Source: Rhodoligotrophos defluvii (GTDB taxonomy: Bacteria; Pseudomonadota; Alphaproteobacteria; Rhizobiales; Im1). Taken from it: a stretch of 64,000 bases of DNA. The position numbers and the translations under genes are program-made. The notes under the pieces were generated by a model. The model was not told the origin of the DNA. It worked only from the letters and a program-made list of their open reading frames with translations, and ran no database searches. Positions 7,715-16,731 of the stretch are shown one piece after another. The DNA lies in contig NZ_SZZM01000002.1 in the NCBI RefSeq assembly GCF_005281615.1, positions 186,001 to 250,000 of the forward strand, given 5' to 3'. The number at the start of each line of letters is the position of its first letter. Position 1 is the first letter of the stretch.

Positions 7715-10700
7715 TCAGGCGTGGTCAGGAGGGCCATACCCGCCCCCCGTCGGCGTCTTGATGATGATCGCATCTCCCGCATCCAGCACGGTCTGGTCCG
7801 CGCCTTGGAGACGCTCCATCCGCCCCTCCTTGCGGCGCACCAGGTTCTCGCCGCACTCGCCCGGCTCGCCGCCATGGAGCCCGAAGGGGCGCACTCGGCG
7901 GTGGCCTGAGAGAATGGCGCAGTCCATGCGGGTGAGGAAGCGGATGGTGCGGGAGGTGCCGTCGCCGGCATTCCACTTGCCCCGCCCGCCAGAGCCGCGC
8001 CGGATATGGAAATCCTCCAGCACCACCGGATAGCGCAGCTCCAGCACCTCGGGATCGGTGAGCCGGGAATTGGTCATATGCGTGTGCACCGCATCCGCCC
8101 CGTCGAAACCGGGGCCAGCCGGTGCGCCGGAGCAGATGGTCTCGTAATATTGATAGGTCTCGTTGCCGAAGGTCAGGTTGTTCATGGTGCCCTGGGCGGC
8201 AGCCATGGCACTCAGCGCGCCGAACAGGCAATTGGTCACCGCCTGGCTCACCTCCACATTGCCGGCAACCACCGCGGCGGGATAGCGGGGCGATAGCATC
8301 GACCCCTGCGGGATGATGACGTTGATCGGCCGCAGGCATCCCGCATTCATCGGGATATTGCCTTCCACCATCACCCGGAAGACGTAAAGCACGGCAGCGC
8401 GCGTCACCGGCTCGGGCGCGTTGAAATTGTCATCCCGCTGCGGCGAGGTGCCGGTGAAATCCACCGTGGCCTCGCGCCGCTCACGATCGATCGAAATCTT
8501 CACCCGGATGACGCAGCCCTGATCCATCTCATACTCGAAGGACGAGTCCTTCAGGCTACTGATCACGCGCCGCACGCTCTCGGCCGCATTGTCCTGCACA
8601 TGGCCCATATAGGCCTGCACCACGTCGAGGCCGAAATGGTCGATCATCCGGCGCAGCTCGGCCACGCCCTTCTCGTTCGCGGCGATCTGCGCCTTCAGGT
8701 CGTTCACGTTCTGCACAAGGTTGCGGACGGGGTATTTCGCACCCATGAGCAGCTCATTGAGCGCCTGTTCCCGGAAGCGGCCGCGATCCACCAGCTTGAA
8801 ATTGTCGATATAGACCCCTTCCTCCTCGATCGTGGTGGCGCGCGGCGACATGGAGCCCGGCGCGATGCCACCCACATCAGCATGATGGCCGCGCGAGGCC
8901 ACGAAGAACAGGATCTCGTTGCCGGCCGCGTCGAACACTGGGGTCACGACAGTAATGTCCGGCAGATGTGTCCCGCCATTATAGGGCGCGTTGATAGCAT
9001 AGACATCGCCGGGCCGGATGTTGCCCTTATGTGCCGCGATCACGCTTTCCACCGACCGGTCCATGGAGCCCAGATGCACCGGCATATGCGGTGCATTGGC
9101 CACGAGCTGCCCTTGCGCGTCGAAGACGGCACAGGAGAAATCCAGCCGCTCCTTGATGTTCACGGAATAAGCGGTGTTCTGGAGGGTCACGCCCATCTGC
9201 TCGGCAATGGACATGAACAGGTTGTTGAACACCTCCAGCATCACCGGGTCGGCCTCGGTGCCCACCGCCGGCGCGACACGGGCGGCTTCCGTCCGCTGCA
9301 GCATCACGTGGTTCTTGCGGCTGATCTCCGCGCGCCAGCCGGGCTCGACGACGATGGTCTGATGCGGCTCGATAATCAGTGCGGGGCCGGCCACCTGTGC
9401 ACCCGGTCCCAAGTCTTCCCGCATGAACACCGGCGCCTCGTGCCAGGCCCCTTGCGAGAAGAAGCGCGTGTGCACGGCCGGCGAAGGCTGACCAGACACG
9501 ACCGGCAGATCCGGCTCGTCAGCGACGCCACCGCCGCCCACCGCCTCGACGGAGACCGCATCGATGCTCAGCGCGCGAGTCTCGTCGATGAAGCCGAAAC
9601 GGGAGCGGTGCGCTGCCTCGAACCGCGCCGTCATGTCGGCAATGCCACCGAAGTCGATCTCGAGAGACGTGTCCGTGCCGGCATAGCGGATATGGGCCCG
9701 GTGGTGGATGATGATGTCATCGGCCGGAACGCGCTGATGCAGCAACTCGCCATGCGCCTCGGCGGCGAGCTCGTCCAGAGTGTGGGTGGCAGCCGCAAGC
9801 CCGTCCGCATCGAGCGGCACCTCCACCGTGCGCTGGCGCGTCGCGCGGATATCGGCCAGCCCCATGCCATAGGCCGAAAGCAGGCTCGACAAGGGGTGGA
9901 TCATCACCGTCTTGATGCCGAGCGTATCAGCCACCAGGCAAGCATGCTGGCCGCCGGCGCCACCGAAACATTGCAGCGCATATTCGGTCACGTCATAGCC
10001 GCGCTGCACCGAGATCTTCTTGATGGCGTTGGCCATGTTCTCAACCGCGATGCGGATGAAGCCGTCGGCAACGGATTCCGGCGTTGCCCCTTCCCCCACC
10101 CGCGCAGCAAGCTCGCCAAAGCCTTGGGCGACGGCCTCGGCATCGAGCGGCTGGTTTCGCTCAGGCCCGAAGATCGCCGGGAAGAACCGCGGATCAAGCT
10201 TGCCGACCATGACATTGGCATCGGTCACCGCCAGCGGCCCGCCCCGGCGGTAGCAGCGCGGACCGGGATTGGCGCCGGCGCTGTCCGGCCCGACCTGGAA
10301 GCGCGCGCCGTCGAAATGCAGGATTGAGCCGCCCCCGGCCGCCACCGTATGGATCAGCATCATCGGCGCGCGCATGCGCACCCCGGCCACCTCGCTCTCC
10401 AGCGTGCGCTCGAACACGCCGTCGAAATGCGACACGTCCGTCGAGGTGCCGCCCATGTCGAAGCCGATGATCTTGTCGAACCCGGCGATGCGGGCGGTCT
10501 CCACACAGCCGACCACGCCGCCGGCCGGACCGGACAGGATCGCATCCCGCCCCTGGAACAGGCGCGCATCGGTCAATCCGCCCGACGACATCATGAACAT
10601 GACTCGGGCGGTGCCTTCGTCATCGCCGCCATCAAGGTCCGACGCCACCTGGTCCACATAGCGGCGCAGCACCGGCGAGAGATAGGCATCCACCACCGTG

Positions 10701-11329
10701 GTATCGCCGCGGCCCACTAGCTTGATCAGGGGGCTGACTTCGTGCGACGCAGAGACCTGCGTGAAGCCCACCTCGCGCGCCAGAGCCGCCACCGCCTTCT
10801 CGTGCGCGGGATAGCGGTAGGCATGCATGAACAGGATGGCGCAGGCGCGGATGCCTTCGGCGAAGATCGCTTCGAGGTCACGGCGGATCGCCTGCAGGTC
10901 CAGCGCTCTCTCCACCGTGCCATCCGCCAGCACCCGTTCGCCGACCTCCAGCACGCGCTCATAGAGCTGGTCGGGCTTGATGATCTTCTTGGCGAAGATA
11001 TCGGGCCGCGCCTGATAGCCAATGCGCAAGGCGTCGCCGAAGCCCTTGGTGACGACGAGCACCGTCCGGTCGCCCTTGCGCTCCAGCAGCGCATTGGTGG
11101 CGACCGTGGTCCCCATCTTCACCGTGGCGATCCTTTCCGACGGAATCCGTTCGCTAGGGCCCACACTCATGAGCTCGCGGATGCCCTGTATGGCCGCATC
11201 CCGATAGGCTTCCGGGTTATCCGACAACAGCTTGAGCGCTGCGAGGCCGCCATCGGGCCTACGGGCGATGACGTCCGTGAAAGTGCCGCCGCGATCTATC
11301 CAGAAGTCCCACTTGCCTGAAGCCATCAT
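7715..11329 (-). CDS. 5-oxoprolinase (ATP-hydrolysing), single-chain HyuA-HyuB fusion
   Basis: 1204 residues. The start [26 protein letters not shown] is diagnostic of the hydantoinase/oxoprolinase N-terminal (ASKHA-type nucleotide-binding) domain. [16 protein letters not shown] follows near residue 295. The B-type domain begins near residue 700 ([27 protein letters not shown]). The fused A+B architecture at about 1200 residues is that of ATP-dependent 5-oxoprolinase, which opens 5-oxo-L-proline to glutamate; separate HyuA and HyuB chains are commoner for hydantoinases and acetone carboxylase relatives. A pyroglutamyl-peptidase gene in the divergent operon supports this reaction. GGAAAA precedes the tandem ATGs at 11329/11326. 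It is divergent from the MarR-type regulator with an operator candidate between. Confidence 0.9.
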   Translation of the reverse strand: MMASGKWDFWIDRGGTFTDVIARRPDGGLAALKLLSDNPEAYRDAAIQGIRELMSVGPSERIPSERIATVKMGTTVATNALLERKGDRTVLVVTKGFGDALRIGYQARPDIFAKKIIKPDQLYERVLEVGERVLADGTVERALDLQAIRRDLEAIFAEGIRACAILFMHAYRYPAHEKAVAALAREVGFTQVSASHEVSPLIKLVGRGDTTVVDAYLSPVLRRYVDQVASDLDGGDDEGTARVMFMMSSGGLTDARLFQGRDAILSGPAGGVVGCVETARIAGFDKIIGFDMGGTSTDVSHFDGVFERTLESEVAGVRMRAPMMLIHTVAAGGGSILHFDGARFQVGPDSAGANPGPRCYRRGGPLAVTDANVMVGKLDPRFFPAIFGPERNQPLDAEAVAQGFGELAARVGEGATPESVADGFIRIAVENMANAIKKISVQRGYDVTEYALQCFGGAGGQHACLVADTLGIKTVMIHPLSSLLSAYGMGLADIRATRQRTVEVPLDADGLAAATHTLDELAAEAHGELLHQRVPADDIIIHHRAHIRYAGTDTSLEIDFGGIADMTARFEAAHRSRFGFIDETRALSIDAVSVEAVGGGGVADEPDLPVVSGQPSPAVHTRFFSQGAWHEAPVFMREDLGPGAQVAGPALIIEPHQTIVVEPGWRAEISRKNHVMLQRTEAARVAPAVGTEADPVMLEVFNNLFMSIAEQMGVTLQNTAYSVNIKERLDFSCAVFDAQGQLVANAPHMPVHLGSMDRSVESVIAAHKGNIRPGDVYAINAPYNGGTHLPDITVVTPVFDAAGNEILFFVASRGHHADVGGIAPGSMSPRATTIEEEGVYIDNFKLVDRGRFREQALNELLMGAKYPVRNLVQNVNDLKAQIAANEKGVAELRRMIDHFGLDVVQAYMGHVQDNAAESVRRVISSLKDSSFEYEMDQGCVIRVKISIDRERREATVDFTGTSPQRDDNFNAPEPVTRAAVLYVFRVMVEGNIPMNAGCLRPINVIIPQGSMLSPRYPAAVVAGNVEVSQAVTNCLFGALSAMAAAQGTMNNLTFGNETYQYYETICSGAPAGPGFDGADAVHTHMTNSRLTDPEVLELRYPVVLEDFHIRRGSGGRGKWNAGDGTSRTIRFLTRMDCAILSGHRRVRPFGLHGGEPGECGENLVRRKEGRMERLQGADQTVLDAGDAIIIKTPTGGGYGPPDHA

Positions 11330-11360
11330 TTTTCCATTATGAATGCGGTATGAATGCGAG

Positions 11361-11380
11361 GCATTTTATCGATAAAGTGC
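11361..11380. promoter_or_regulatory. Operator candidate between 5-oxoprolinase and MarR-type regulator
   Basis: A 20-bp inverted repeat with one mismatched pair. Its core, TTTATCGATAAA (11365-11376), is a perfect 12-bp palindrome, flanked by GCA on the left and TGC on the right. It lies 32 bases upstream of the 5-oxoprolinase start and about 60 bases upstream of the GTG chosen for the regulator, within a short AT-rich stretch. Position and symmetry suit a dimeric winged-helix repressor controlling both directions. Confidence 0.6.
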
Positions 11381-11439
11381 CGACATTTTGTCAATATAGT
11401 CAACCAGCATCCATCGACCGCAATCCGGAGACGTCTGAC

Positions 11440-11961
11440 GTGTCGCTTTCCTCACCTGCTCCCGGCCCCATTGTTTCGTCAGCCCATCTGGCCGCAGGGG
11501 CCTTGCCCGTGCTCTCGGAATTCGAATTTGGCCTGATCCTCGTCTCGCATGCCTTCCACCGCTGGATGGTGCGGGCCATGGCAGCGGCCGGGCTGCCGGA
11601 TCTCTCGGCCATCGACGTGCTGGTGCTCCACTCTGTGCAGCACCGCTCCAAGGCGAAACGGCTGGCCGACCTGTGCTTCGTCCTGAATATCGAGGACACC
11701 CACGTGGTCAGCTATTCGGTGAAGAAGCTCGAGCGGATGAAGCTCGTGACCAGTCAGCGGCAAGGCAAGGAGAAGTTCATCTCCGCCACGCCCGCGGGGA
11801 CCAAGGCTTGCGAGCGCTACAAGGCCATCCGCGAGACGCTGTTGGTGCAACCCGTAGCATCACTCGGGCTTGACGAAGCAAGCATGTCGCGCATCGCTGC
11901 GCAGATGCGCACCCTTTCCGGCTATTATGATCAAGCCGCTCGCGCAGCCGCATCGCTGTAG
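11440..11961 (+). CDS. MarR-like winged-helix transcriptional regulator
   Basis: About 173 residues from a GTG at 11440, preceded by GGAG (11427-11430) with 9-base spacing. An ATG at 11350 is in frame, but the extra 30 residues would overlap the palindromic operator and look non-protein-like. The core (HAFHRWMVRAMAAAGLPDLSAIDVLVLHSV, then KRLADLCFVLNIEDTHVVSYSVKKLERMKLV) matches MarR-type winged helices, with a recognition helix around TSVSYSVKKL-like sequence and a wing QRQGKEKFISATPAG. It probably represses the divergent 5-oxoprolinase and the transporter/peptidase operon that follows; the effector may be 5-oxoproline or a related compound (inference). Confidence 0.75.
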   Translation: MSLSSPAPGPIVSSAHLAAGALPVLSEFEFGLILVSHAFHRWMVRAMAAAGLPDLSAIDVLVLHSVQHRSKAKRLADLCFVLNIEDTHVVSYSVKKLERMKLVTSQRQGKEKFISATPAGTKACERYKAIRETLLVQPVASLGLDEASMSRIAAQMRTLSGYYDQAARAAASL

Positions 11962-12054
11962 GAGTGATGTGCTGAAGCCAACTTCTCGACAACTTATCTA
12001 CATTTCGCCATCATGAGGCCTGGACGGGGAGCGTTCTCAAACGGGAGGGTTTTC

Positions 12055-13221
12055 ATGACCATCATGCTGAAAGCCGTAAGCCGCCGGACAGTGCTCAAAT
12101 CGGCGGCCATCGGCGCGGCTGCGTTCGGCCTCAGGCCGGACTTGGCCCTGGCGGCAGGCCAGACGGTGACGCTGGCCGATATCGGTGTTGGCGATCCCAA
12201 TGGCGACTGGTCGACCTACACCAAGGAAACGGGCAACACCGTCAACGTGGTGTCGATCGGCAACGGCCCGTCGGCAGTTCTCAATCAGCTCATTGCCGGC
12301 GGCGGCCGCCAATCCTACGACATCATCAACATTGTCGGCGGCATGCAGAACCCGCTGGTGGAGAACGACCTTATCGTGCCCCTCGATGTGAGCCGGCTCA
12401 AGAATTGGCAGAACAATGCCTATATCGCGGAATACTTCAAGCCGGGCTCCAAGGGCTTTGACTTCATCGGCTATGAGGGAACCATCTACGGCGTGCCCAC
12501 CGTGCTCCAGGGCGACTCCTTCGCCTACCTGCCGGAGAAGACGGGCGGCACGCTCGACAGCTATGGCGCGCTGTTCGACCCCAAGTTCAAGGGCTTCGTC
12601 GCCCTTGAGGACAACTACACCACCGCCGGTCAGAAGACGGCGCTTTACCTGAAAAGCGCCGGGCTCACTGAGATCAACGACCCCTCCGACATGAGCAAGG
12701 AAGAGATCGCCAAGGTGGTCGATTTCCTCATCGAGAAGAAGAAGGAAGGCCAGTTCCGGGTCATCTGGTCGAGCTTCGAGCAAGCGGTGAACCTGCTCGT
12801 CAACCAGGAAGTCTATGTCATGGACTGCTGGGAACCGATGGTGTTCGCGGCCAAAGCAAAGGGGGTGGACGCGGTCTATGCCAAGCCGAAGGAAGGCTAC
12901 CTGCTCTGGGCCATGGCCGCCTATCTCGTCAAGGGCGACCGTTCGCCCGAGAAGATCGAGGCTTCATACCAGCTGCTCGATTACATGCTGAGCCCGGAAT
13001 ACGGTGCGATGATCACCAGCCTGCGCGGCTACATGACCAATCCGCAGGCGCCGGCCTTCGCCGCCCAGTCGGACAAGTTCGACGAGGCGACCGCCAAGCG
13101 GATCGCCGAGATCGATGCAGGCGTGAAAGAAAAATTCGAGGCCGGCGGCACCTGGCAGGCGCGCTGGCCAACAAACATCGAGACCTATGAGGAGGAATGG
13201 CAGCGCTTCAAGGCGGCCTGA
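12055..13221 (+). CDS. ABC transporter substrate-binding protein (second Pot-type system)
   Basis: A periplasmic binding protein of 388 residues. GGGAGG six bases before the ATG at 12055 decides the start; an upstream in-frame ATG at 12013 has no such site. The N-terminus carries SRRTVLKSAAIGAAAFG, a twin-arginine-like signal with cleavage near ALAAG, so export may be by Tat. The mature part begins QTVTLADIGVGDPNGDW and belongs to the PotD/extracellular type-1 solute-binding group. It heads an operon with two permeases, pyroglutamyl-peptidase and the ATPase. Likely ligands are pyroglutamyl peptides or 5-oxoproline, judged from the enzyme embedded in the operon. Confidence 0.88.
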   Translation: MTIMLKAVSRRTVLKSAAIGAAAFGLRPDLALAAGQTVTLADIGVGDPNGDWSTYTKETGNTVNVVSIGNGPSAVLNQLIAGGGRQSYDIINIVGGMQNPLVENDLIVPLDVSRLKNWQNNAYIAEYFKPGSKGFDFIGYEGTIYGVPTVLQGDSFAYLPEKTGGTLDSYGALFDPKFKGFVALEDNYTTAGQKTALYLKSAGLTEINDPSDMSKEEIAKVVDFLIEKKKEGQFRVIWSSFEQAVNLLVNQEVYVMDCWEPMVFAAKAKGVDAVYAKPKEGYLLWAMAAYLVKGDRSPEKIEASYQLLDYMLSPEYGAMITSLRGYMTNPQAPAFAAQSDKFDEATAKRIAEIDAGVKEKFEAGGTWQARWPTNIETYEEEWQRFKAA

Positions 13222-13236
13222 GGCCTCGAGGTCGAG

Positions 13237-14112
13237 ATGAGCCTTGCCGTGAAGCGCCGCGATCCGGCAGCGCTGGTCCTGCTTGCGGGGCCGGTGCTGC
13301 TCTGCGCGCTCGCCATCATCGTGCCGCTCGTGCTGACGCTCGTCGTCAGCTTCTGGGAGCGCAAGATGATCGGCATGCAGCCGGGCTTCACTCTCACCTC
13401 CTATGGGCTGTTCTTCGAAGGCGCGCGCTTCTCCGTGCTGAGGCGCAGCTTCTTCGTGGCGATCAGCTCGACCCTGATCATGCTGCTGATCGCCTATGCC
13501 GTTGCCTATCTCATCACCTTCCGGCTGAAGCCCAGCCGGACCAGGATCTTCCTGTTCCTGCTCTCCGTACCGTTCCTGGTGAACTATGTGATCAGGACCT
13601 TCGCCTGGGCCTATCTGCTCGGGCGCACCGGACCGGTGAACCAGTTCCTGCTCGACCTCGGTGTGATCAACCAGCCGCTCGACTGGCTCCTGTTTTCTGA
13701 TTTCGCGGTCTATCTCGGCCTGATCGCCGCCTATATGCCCTTCATGGTCTACCCGATCTGGCTGTCGCTGAGCGCGATCGACAAGCGCCTCATCGAGGCC
13801 AGCTGGATGCTGGGCGAGGCGCCGCTGCAAACCTTCCTGCGCGTGGTGCTGCCGCTTTCCCTGCCCGGCGTGTTCGCGGCCGCCATTTTCGGGTTCGTCG
13901 GCGCCTTCGGCGAGGTCGCCGTCTCGCAGATCCTCGGCGGGGTCGGCTACCAGCTCATGGGCAATGCCATCACCAGCTCGCTGGACGTGCTGAACTATCC
14001 CATGGCGGCAGCGATGTCGACGGTGGTGGTCGGCTGCATGCTGATCATGCTGCTCCTGTGGCTCAGGTTCTTCGACCTGCGCCTGTTCCTCGGCAAGGTG
14101 CTGGGGCGCTGA
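13237..14112 (+). CDS. ABC transporter permease, PotB type (second system)
   Basis: A 291-residue integral membrane protein with about six helices. The EAA loop is LIEASWMLGEAPLQTFLRVVLPLSLPG near residues 185-210. It follows the binding protein after 15 bases and ends one base before the ATG of its partner permease. The frame and gene order match PotB-type subunits. Confidence 0.91.
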   Translation: MSLAVKRRDPAALVLLAGPVLLCALAIIVPLVLTLVVSFWERKMIGMQPGFTLTSYGLFFEGARFSVLRRSFFVAISSTLIMLLIAYAVAYLITFRLKPSRTRIFLFLLSVPFLVNYVIRTFAWAYLLGRTGPVNQFLLDLGVINQPLDWLLFSDFAVYLGLIAAYMPFMVYPIWLSLSAIDKRLIEASWMLGEAPLQTFLRVVLPLSLPGVFAAAIFGFVGAFGEVAVSQILGGVGYQLMGNAITSSLDVLNYPMAAAMSTVVVGCMLIMLLLWLRFFDLRLFLGKVLGR

Positions 14113-14113
14113 G

Positions 14114-14878
14114 ATGAGAGGCAGCCTGCACCTTCTGGTCTGGCTGTGCCTCGCGGCGGTGCTCGTCTTCCTCTATGCGCCCCTCGTGCCGCCGCTGCTG
14201 CTGGCCATACGCGACCCGCAGACCGGCGCGGCTACGCTCAACAACTTCGCGGCGATCGGGGCCGACCCGACCCTGGTGAGTGCCATCACCAATTCCGTGC
14301 TGCTCGCCGCCATCGTCGGCATCGCCGCCCCCCTGCTCGGGCTTGCGGCAGCCCAGGCGGTACGCAGCTTCGGGCTGCCGCGGCTCATCATCACCATCGT
14401 TCTGCTGCCGCTGTTCATCCCCGGCGTGAGCATGGGCGTCTCCACCAGCCTGTTCTTCAGGCTCACCGGCATCGACCCCTCCCTGTTCACCATGGCCGTT
14501 GTGCAGACCCTATGGGCGTTGCCGTTTGCCTTTCTCATTATCCTGACGGTGATGTCCGGCTTCGACACGCTTTATCTGGAGGCCGCCTATACGTCCGGTG
14601 CCAACCGCCTTCAGGCCTTCCGGGAGGTGGAGCTGCCGCAGATCGCTCCGGGCCTGACCGGGGCTGCGACCTTCTCCGTCATCCTGTCGTTCAACGAGAC
14701 GGTGCGGACGGCTGTCGTGCAAGGCGGCAACAACACCGTGCAGACCTTCATCTGGTCGCGCTACCAGCAGGTCGGCTTGACCCCGAACATGTACGCCCTG
14801 ATGAGCCTGATCATCATCGTCACCCTGCTGCTCATCCTCGTTCTGGTGGCGCTCGGCCGCAAGCAGCAGCAAAGCTAG
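14114..14878 (+). CDS. ABC transporter permease, PotC type (second system)
   Basis: A 254-residue permease with six predicted helices. The EAA-like loop reads EAAYTSGANRLQAFREVELPQIAPG, and FSVILSFNETVRTAVVQGG follows where PotC proteins have the conserved SFDE-type segment. It ends 11 bases before the pyroglutamyl-peptidase start, whose ribosome-binding site overlaps this gene's stop region. Confidence 0.9.
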   Translation: MRGSLHLLVWLCLAAVLVFLYAPLVPPLLLAIRDPQTGAATLNNFAAIGADPTLVSAITNSVLLAAIVGIAAPLLGLAAAQAVRSFGLPRLIITIVLLPLFIPGVSMGVSTSLFFRLTGIDPSLFTMAVVQTLWALPFAFLIILTVMSGFDTLYLEAAYTSGANRLQAFREVELPQIAPGLTGAATFSVILSFNETVRTAVVQGGNNTVQTFIWSRYQQVGLTPNMYALMSLIIIVTLLLILVLVALGRKQQQS

Positions 14879-14889
14879 GAGAAGCACTC

Positions 14890-15549
14890 ATGGCCGACAT
14901 TCTCCTGACCGGCTTTCAGCCCTATGGCGGGCGGCAGCTCAACCCCTCCGCCGAGGTCTTGCGCGCCCTCGGTGGCAGCAGCATCGAAGGCGCGACTGTG
15001 CGCACCCTGTTGCTCCCATGCTCATTCACCGCGGCCAAGGATCCGCTGGAGCAGGCCATCGCGACGCACCGGCCCACGGTTGTCCTTTCAACCGGCCTGT
15101 GGCCTGGCGAGCCAATGATCCGGCTGGAGCGGGTGGCCGTCAATCGCGCGAGCTTCGAGATCCCCGACAATGACGGCGCGCTCCTTCTCGATGATCCCGT
15201 CGACGCCCAGGGGCCGGTCGCCCGCGCCGTCACGCTGCCCGTCGGCCGCATCATCACGGCGCTGCGCCGCAAAGGCATTCCGGCGCGCACCTCCGATACC
15301 GCCGGCACCTTCCTCTGCAACGCCACGCTCTATCGCGCGCTGGCCGCCTGCGAGCAGGTGGGCCACGGTGCCCGCTGCGGCTTCCTCCATTTGCCCTATC
15401 TGCCGCAGCAGGTGGCGGAGCTGCTGGATGAGCTGAGCCAACAGGGCCAGCTCGAGCTTCACCAGCGGGCGGACCTTGCCTCCATGAGCCTCGACACGAT
15501 GGTGGAGGCGGTGCGCACCACCTTGGCCGTCTCAGTCGCCGGGGCTTGA
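14890..15549 (+). CDS. pcp: Pyroglutamyl-peptidase I (peptidase C15)
   Basis: 219 residues, close to the usual 213-220 of the family. The start ATG at 14890 follows AGGAGAAG. The N-terminus ILLTGFQPYGGRQLNPS is the family hallmark. The catalytic triad is visible: Glu80 in RLERVAVN, Cys143 in SDTAGTFLCNATLY, and His167 in GFLHLPYLP. The enzyme removes an N-terminal 5-oxoproline (pyroglutamate) from peptides in the cytoplasm. It is embedded between permease and ATPase genes of one importer, and the divergent operon encodes 5-oxoprolinase, so uptake, peptide cleavage and ring opening to glutamate form one route. Confidence 0.93.
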   Translation: MADILLTGFQPYGGRQLNPSAEVLRALGGSSIEGATVRTLLLPCSFTAAKDPLEQAIATHRPTVVLSTGLWPGEPMIRLERVAVNRASFEIPDNDGALLLDDPVDAQGPVARAVTLPVGRIITALRRKGIPARTSDTAGTFLCNATLYRALAACEQVGHGARCGFLHLPYLPQQVAELLDELSQQGQLELHQRADLASMSLDTMVEAVRTTLAVSVAGA

Positions 15550-15554
15550 GACCT

Positions 15555-16616
15555 ATGCCCGATCAGCCGCTCCTGCATGTCAGCCAGGTTGAAAAGAGCT
15601 TCGGCCCGCTGGTCACCGCAGCCGGCGTGGACCTGCAGGTGAGCAACGGCGAGTTCTTCACCATGCTCGGCCCGAGCGGCTCGGGCAAATCCACCGTCCT
15701 GCGCATGATCGCGGGGCTGGAGCAGCCGGATGCCGGCCGTATCCTGATCGGCGGCCAGGACGTGACCGAGCTTCCGCCTTGGCGCCGTGAGCTCGGCATG
15801 GTGTTCCAGCAATATGCGAACTTCCCCCACATGACGGTCGCACAGAATGTCGGCTATGGCCTGCGGCGCAAACCCATGGACCGCGGCGCCATCGCCAGGC
15901 GGGTATCGGAGCTCCTGGAGCTGGTCAATCTGCCGGGCTTCGAGCAACGGTCGGTCACCCGGCTTTCCGGCGGCGAGCAGCAGCGGGTCGCCATCGCTCG
16001 GGCGCTGGCGCCGCGGCCGCGGCTGTTGCTGCTGGACGAGCCGTTGTCCGCCCTGGACGAGAAGATCCGCCGGGAGATGCAGGCCCAGCTCAAGGATATC
16101 CAGCGCGCCACAGGAACGAGCTTCGTCTATGTCACCCATGACCAGGAAGAGGCGCTGACCATGAGCGACCGGGTGGCCGTGCTCAACCACGGGCACCTGG
16201 TGCAGGTTGATGAGCCGCACACGCTGTTCCGGCGCCCCAGGACCAAGTTCGTGGCGGACTTCTTCCGCGGCAGCAATGTGATCACCGGGCAGGTGTCCGA
16301 CGGTGCCTTTACCTGCGCGGCGTTTCGGCTGCCTGTCTCCGGCACGCAGGCCCGGCTGGCCGAGCCGCCGGCCGTGGCGATCCGTGGCGAGGATATCCGG
16401 ATCAACGGAACGCCGGGCCCTCAGGATCTCAGCTTTCCCGCCGAACTCGTCCGGATCACCTATCGCGGTGTCTATACCGATTATCAGCTGCGCCTCGCCG
16501 ATGGTCAGCTGATCACCGCTTCAGCCACCGCGAATCCGGGTGTCGACGTCGGCCAGTCCGTTGAGGTCGCAGTCGCCAAGGAGAGTGTGGTGCTCCTGGA
16601 GCCAGAGCCGGTCTGA
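15555..16616 (+). CDS. ABC transporter ATPase, PotA type (second system)
   Basis: 353 residues from the ATG at 15555; a TTG at 15546 overlapping the pcp stop is in frame but less likely. Motifs are Walker [15 protein letters not shown]-loop MVFQQYANFPHM, signature [15 protein letters not shown], Walker B LLLLDEPLSALD and switch YVTHDQEEA, followed by a TOBE-type C-terminal domain of about 110 residues. It completes the second importer. It is the last gene of the operon: the stop is followed after 6 bases by the left arm of a long inverted repeat. Confidence 0.92.
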   Translation: MPDQPLLHVSQVEKSFGPLVTAAGVDLQVSNGEFFTMLGPSGSGKSTVLRMIAGLEQPDAGRILIGGQDVTELPPWRRELGMVFQQYANFPHMTVAQNVGYGLRRKPMDRGAIARRVSELLELVNLPGFEQRSVTRLSGGEQQRVAIARALAPRPRLLLLDEPLSALDEKIRREMQAQLKDIQRATGTSFVYVTHDQEEALTMSDRVAVLNHGHLVQVDEPHTLFRRPRTKFVADFFRGSNVITGQVSDGAFTCAAFRLPVSGTQARLAEPPAVAIRGEDIRINGTPGPQDLSFPAELVRITYRGVYTDYQLRLADGQLITASATANPGVDVGQSVEVAVAKESVVLLEPEPV

Positions 16617-16622
16617 GCACGG

Positions 16623-16723
16623 CTTTCCGCGTGCATTGGGCCGGCAATTTCATGAGCTGAACCAGGAACTGGCGCTTCCATACTTCGTTCCGTCCCAAGT
16701 TGGCTTTGAATGCACGCGGAAAG
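16623..16723. repeat. Perfect 15-bp inverted repeat flanking the PRC-barrel gene promoter
   Basis: CTTTCCGCGTGCATT at 16623-16637 is exactly complementary to AATGCACGCGGAAAG at 16709-16723, with 71 bases between. The left arm begins 7 bases after the ATPase stop codon; the right arm contains the GGAAAG of the next gene's ribosome-binding site. The EcfG-type promoter lies inside the loop, so only read-through transcripts from upstream would carry both arms. Confidence 0.75.
16665..16689 (+). promoter_or_regulatory. EcfG-type (general stress) sigma factor promoter
   Basis: GGAAC at 16665-16669 and CGTT at 16686-16689 are separated by exactly 16 bases, the alphaproteobacterial EcfG/RpoE-like general-stress consensus (GGAAC-N16/17-CGTT). 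Predicted transcription starts near 16696, about 36 bases before the PRC-barrel ATG. PRC-barrel proteins are common members of this regulon, which supports the call. Confidence 0.7.
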
Positions 16724-16731
16724 GAACGAAG

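Noticed and set aside
8600-10327. 575-codon rightward open frame opposite the 5-oxoprolinase gene
   Set aside because: Composition is His/Arg/Asp-rich with no recognisable domain and it lies wholly antisense to a well-conserved enzyme; an expected by-product of high-GC coding sequence.
14146-14889. In-frame extension of the pyroglutamyl-peptidase frame to the left, giving a 467-residue protein
   Set aside because: The added part is the wrong frame of the permease gene; the ATG at 14890 has a good ribosome-binding site and gives the normal family length.
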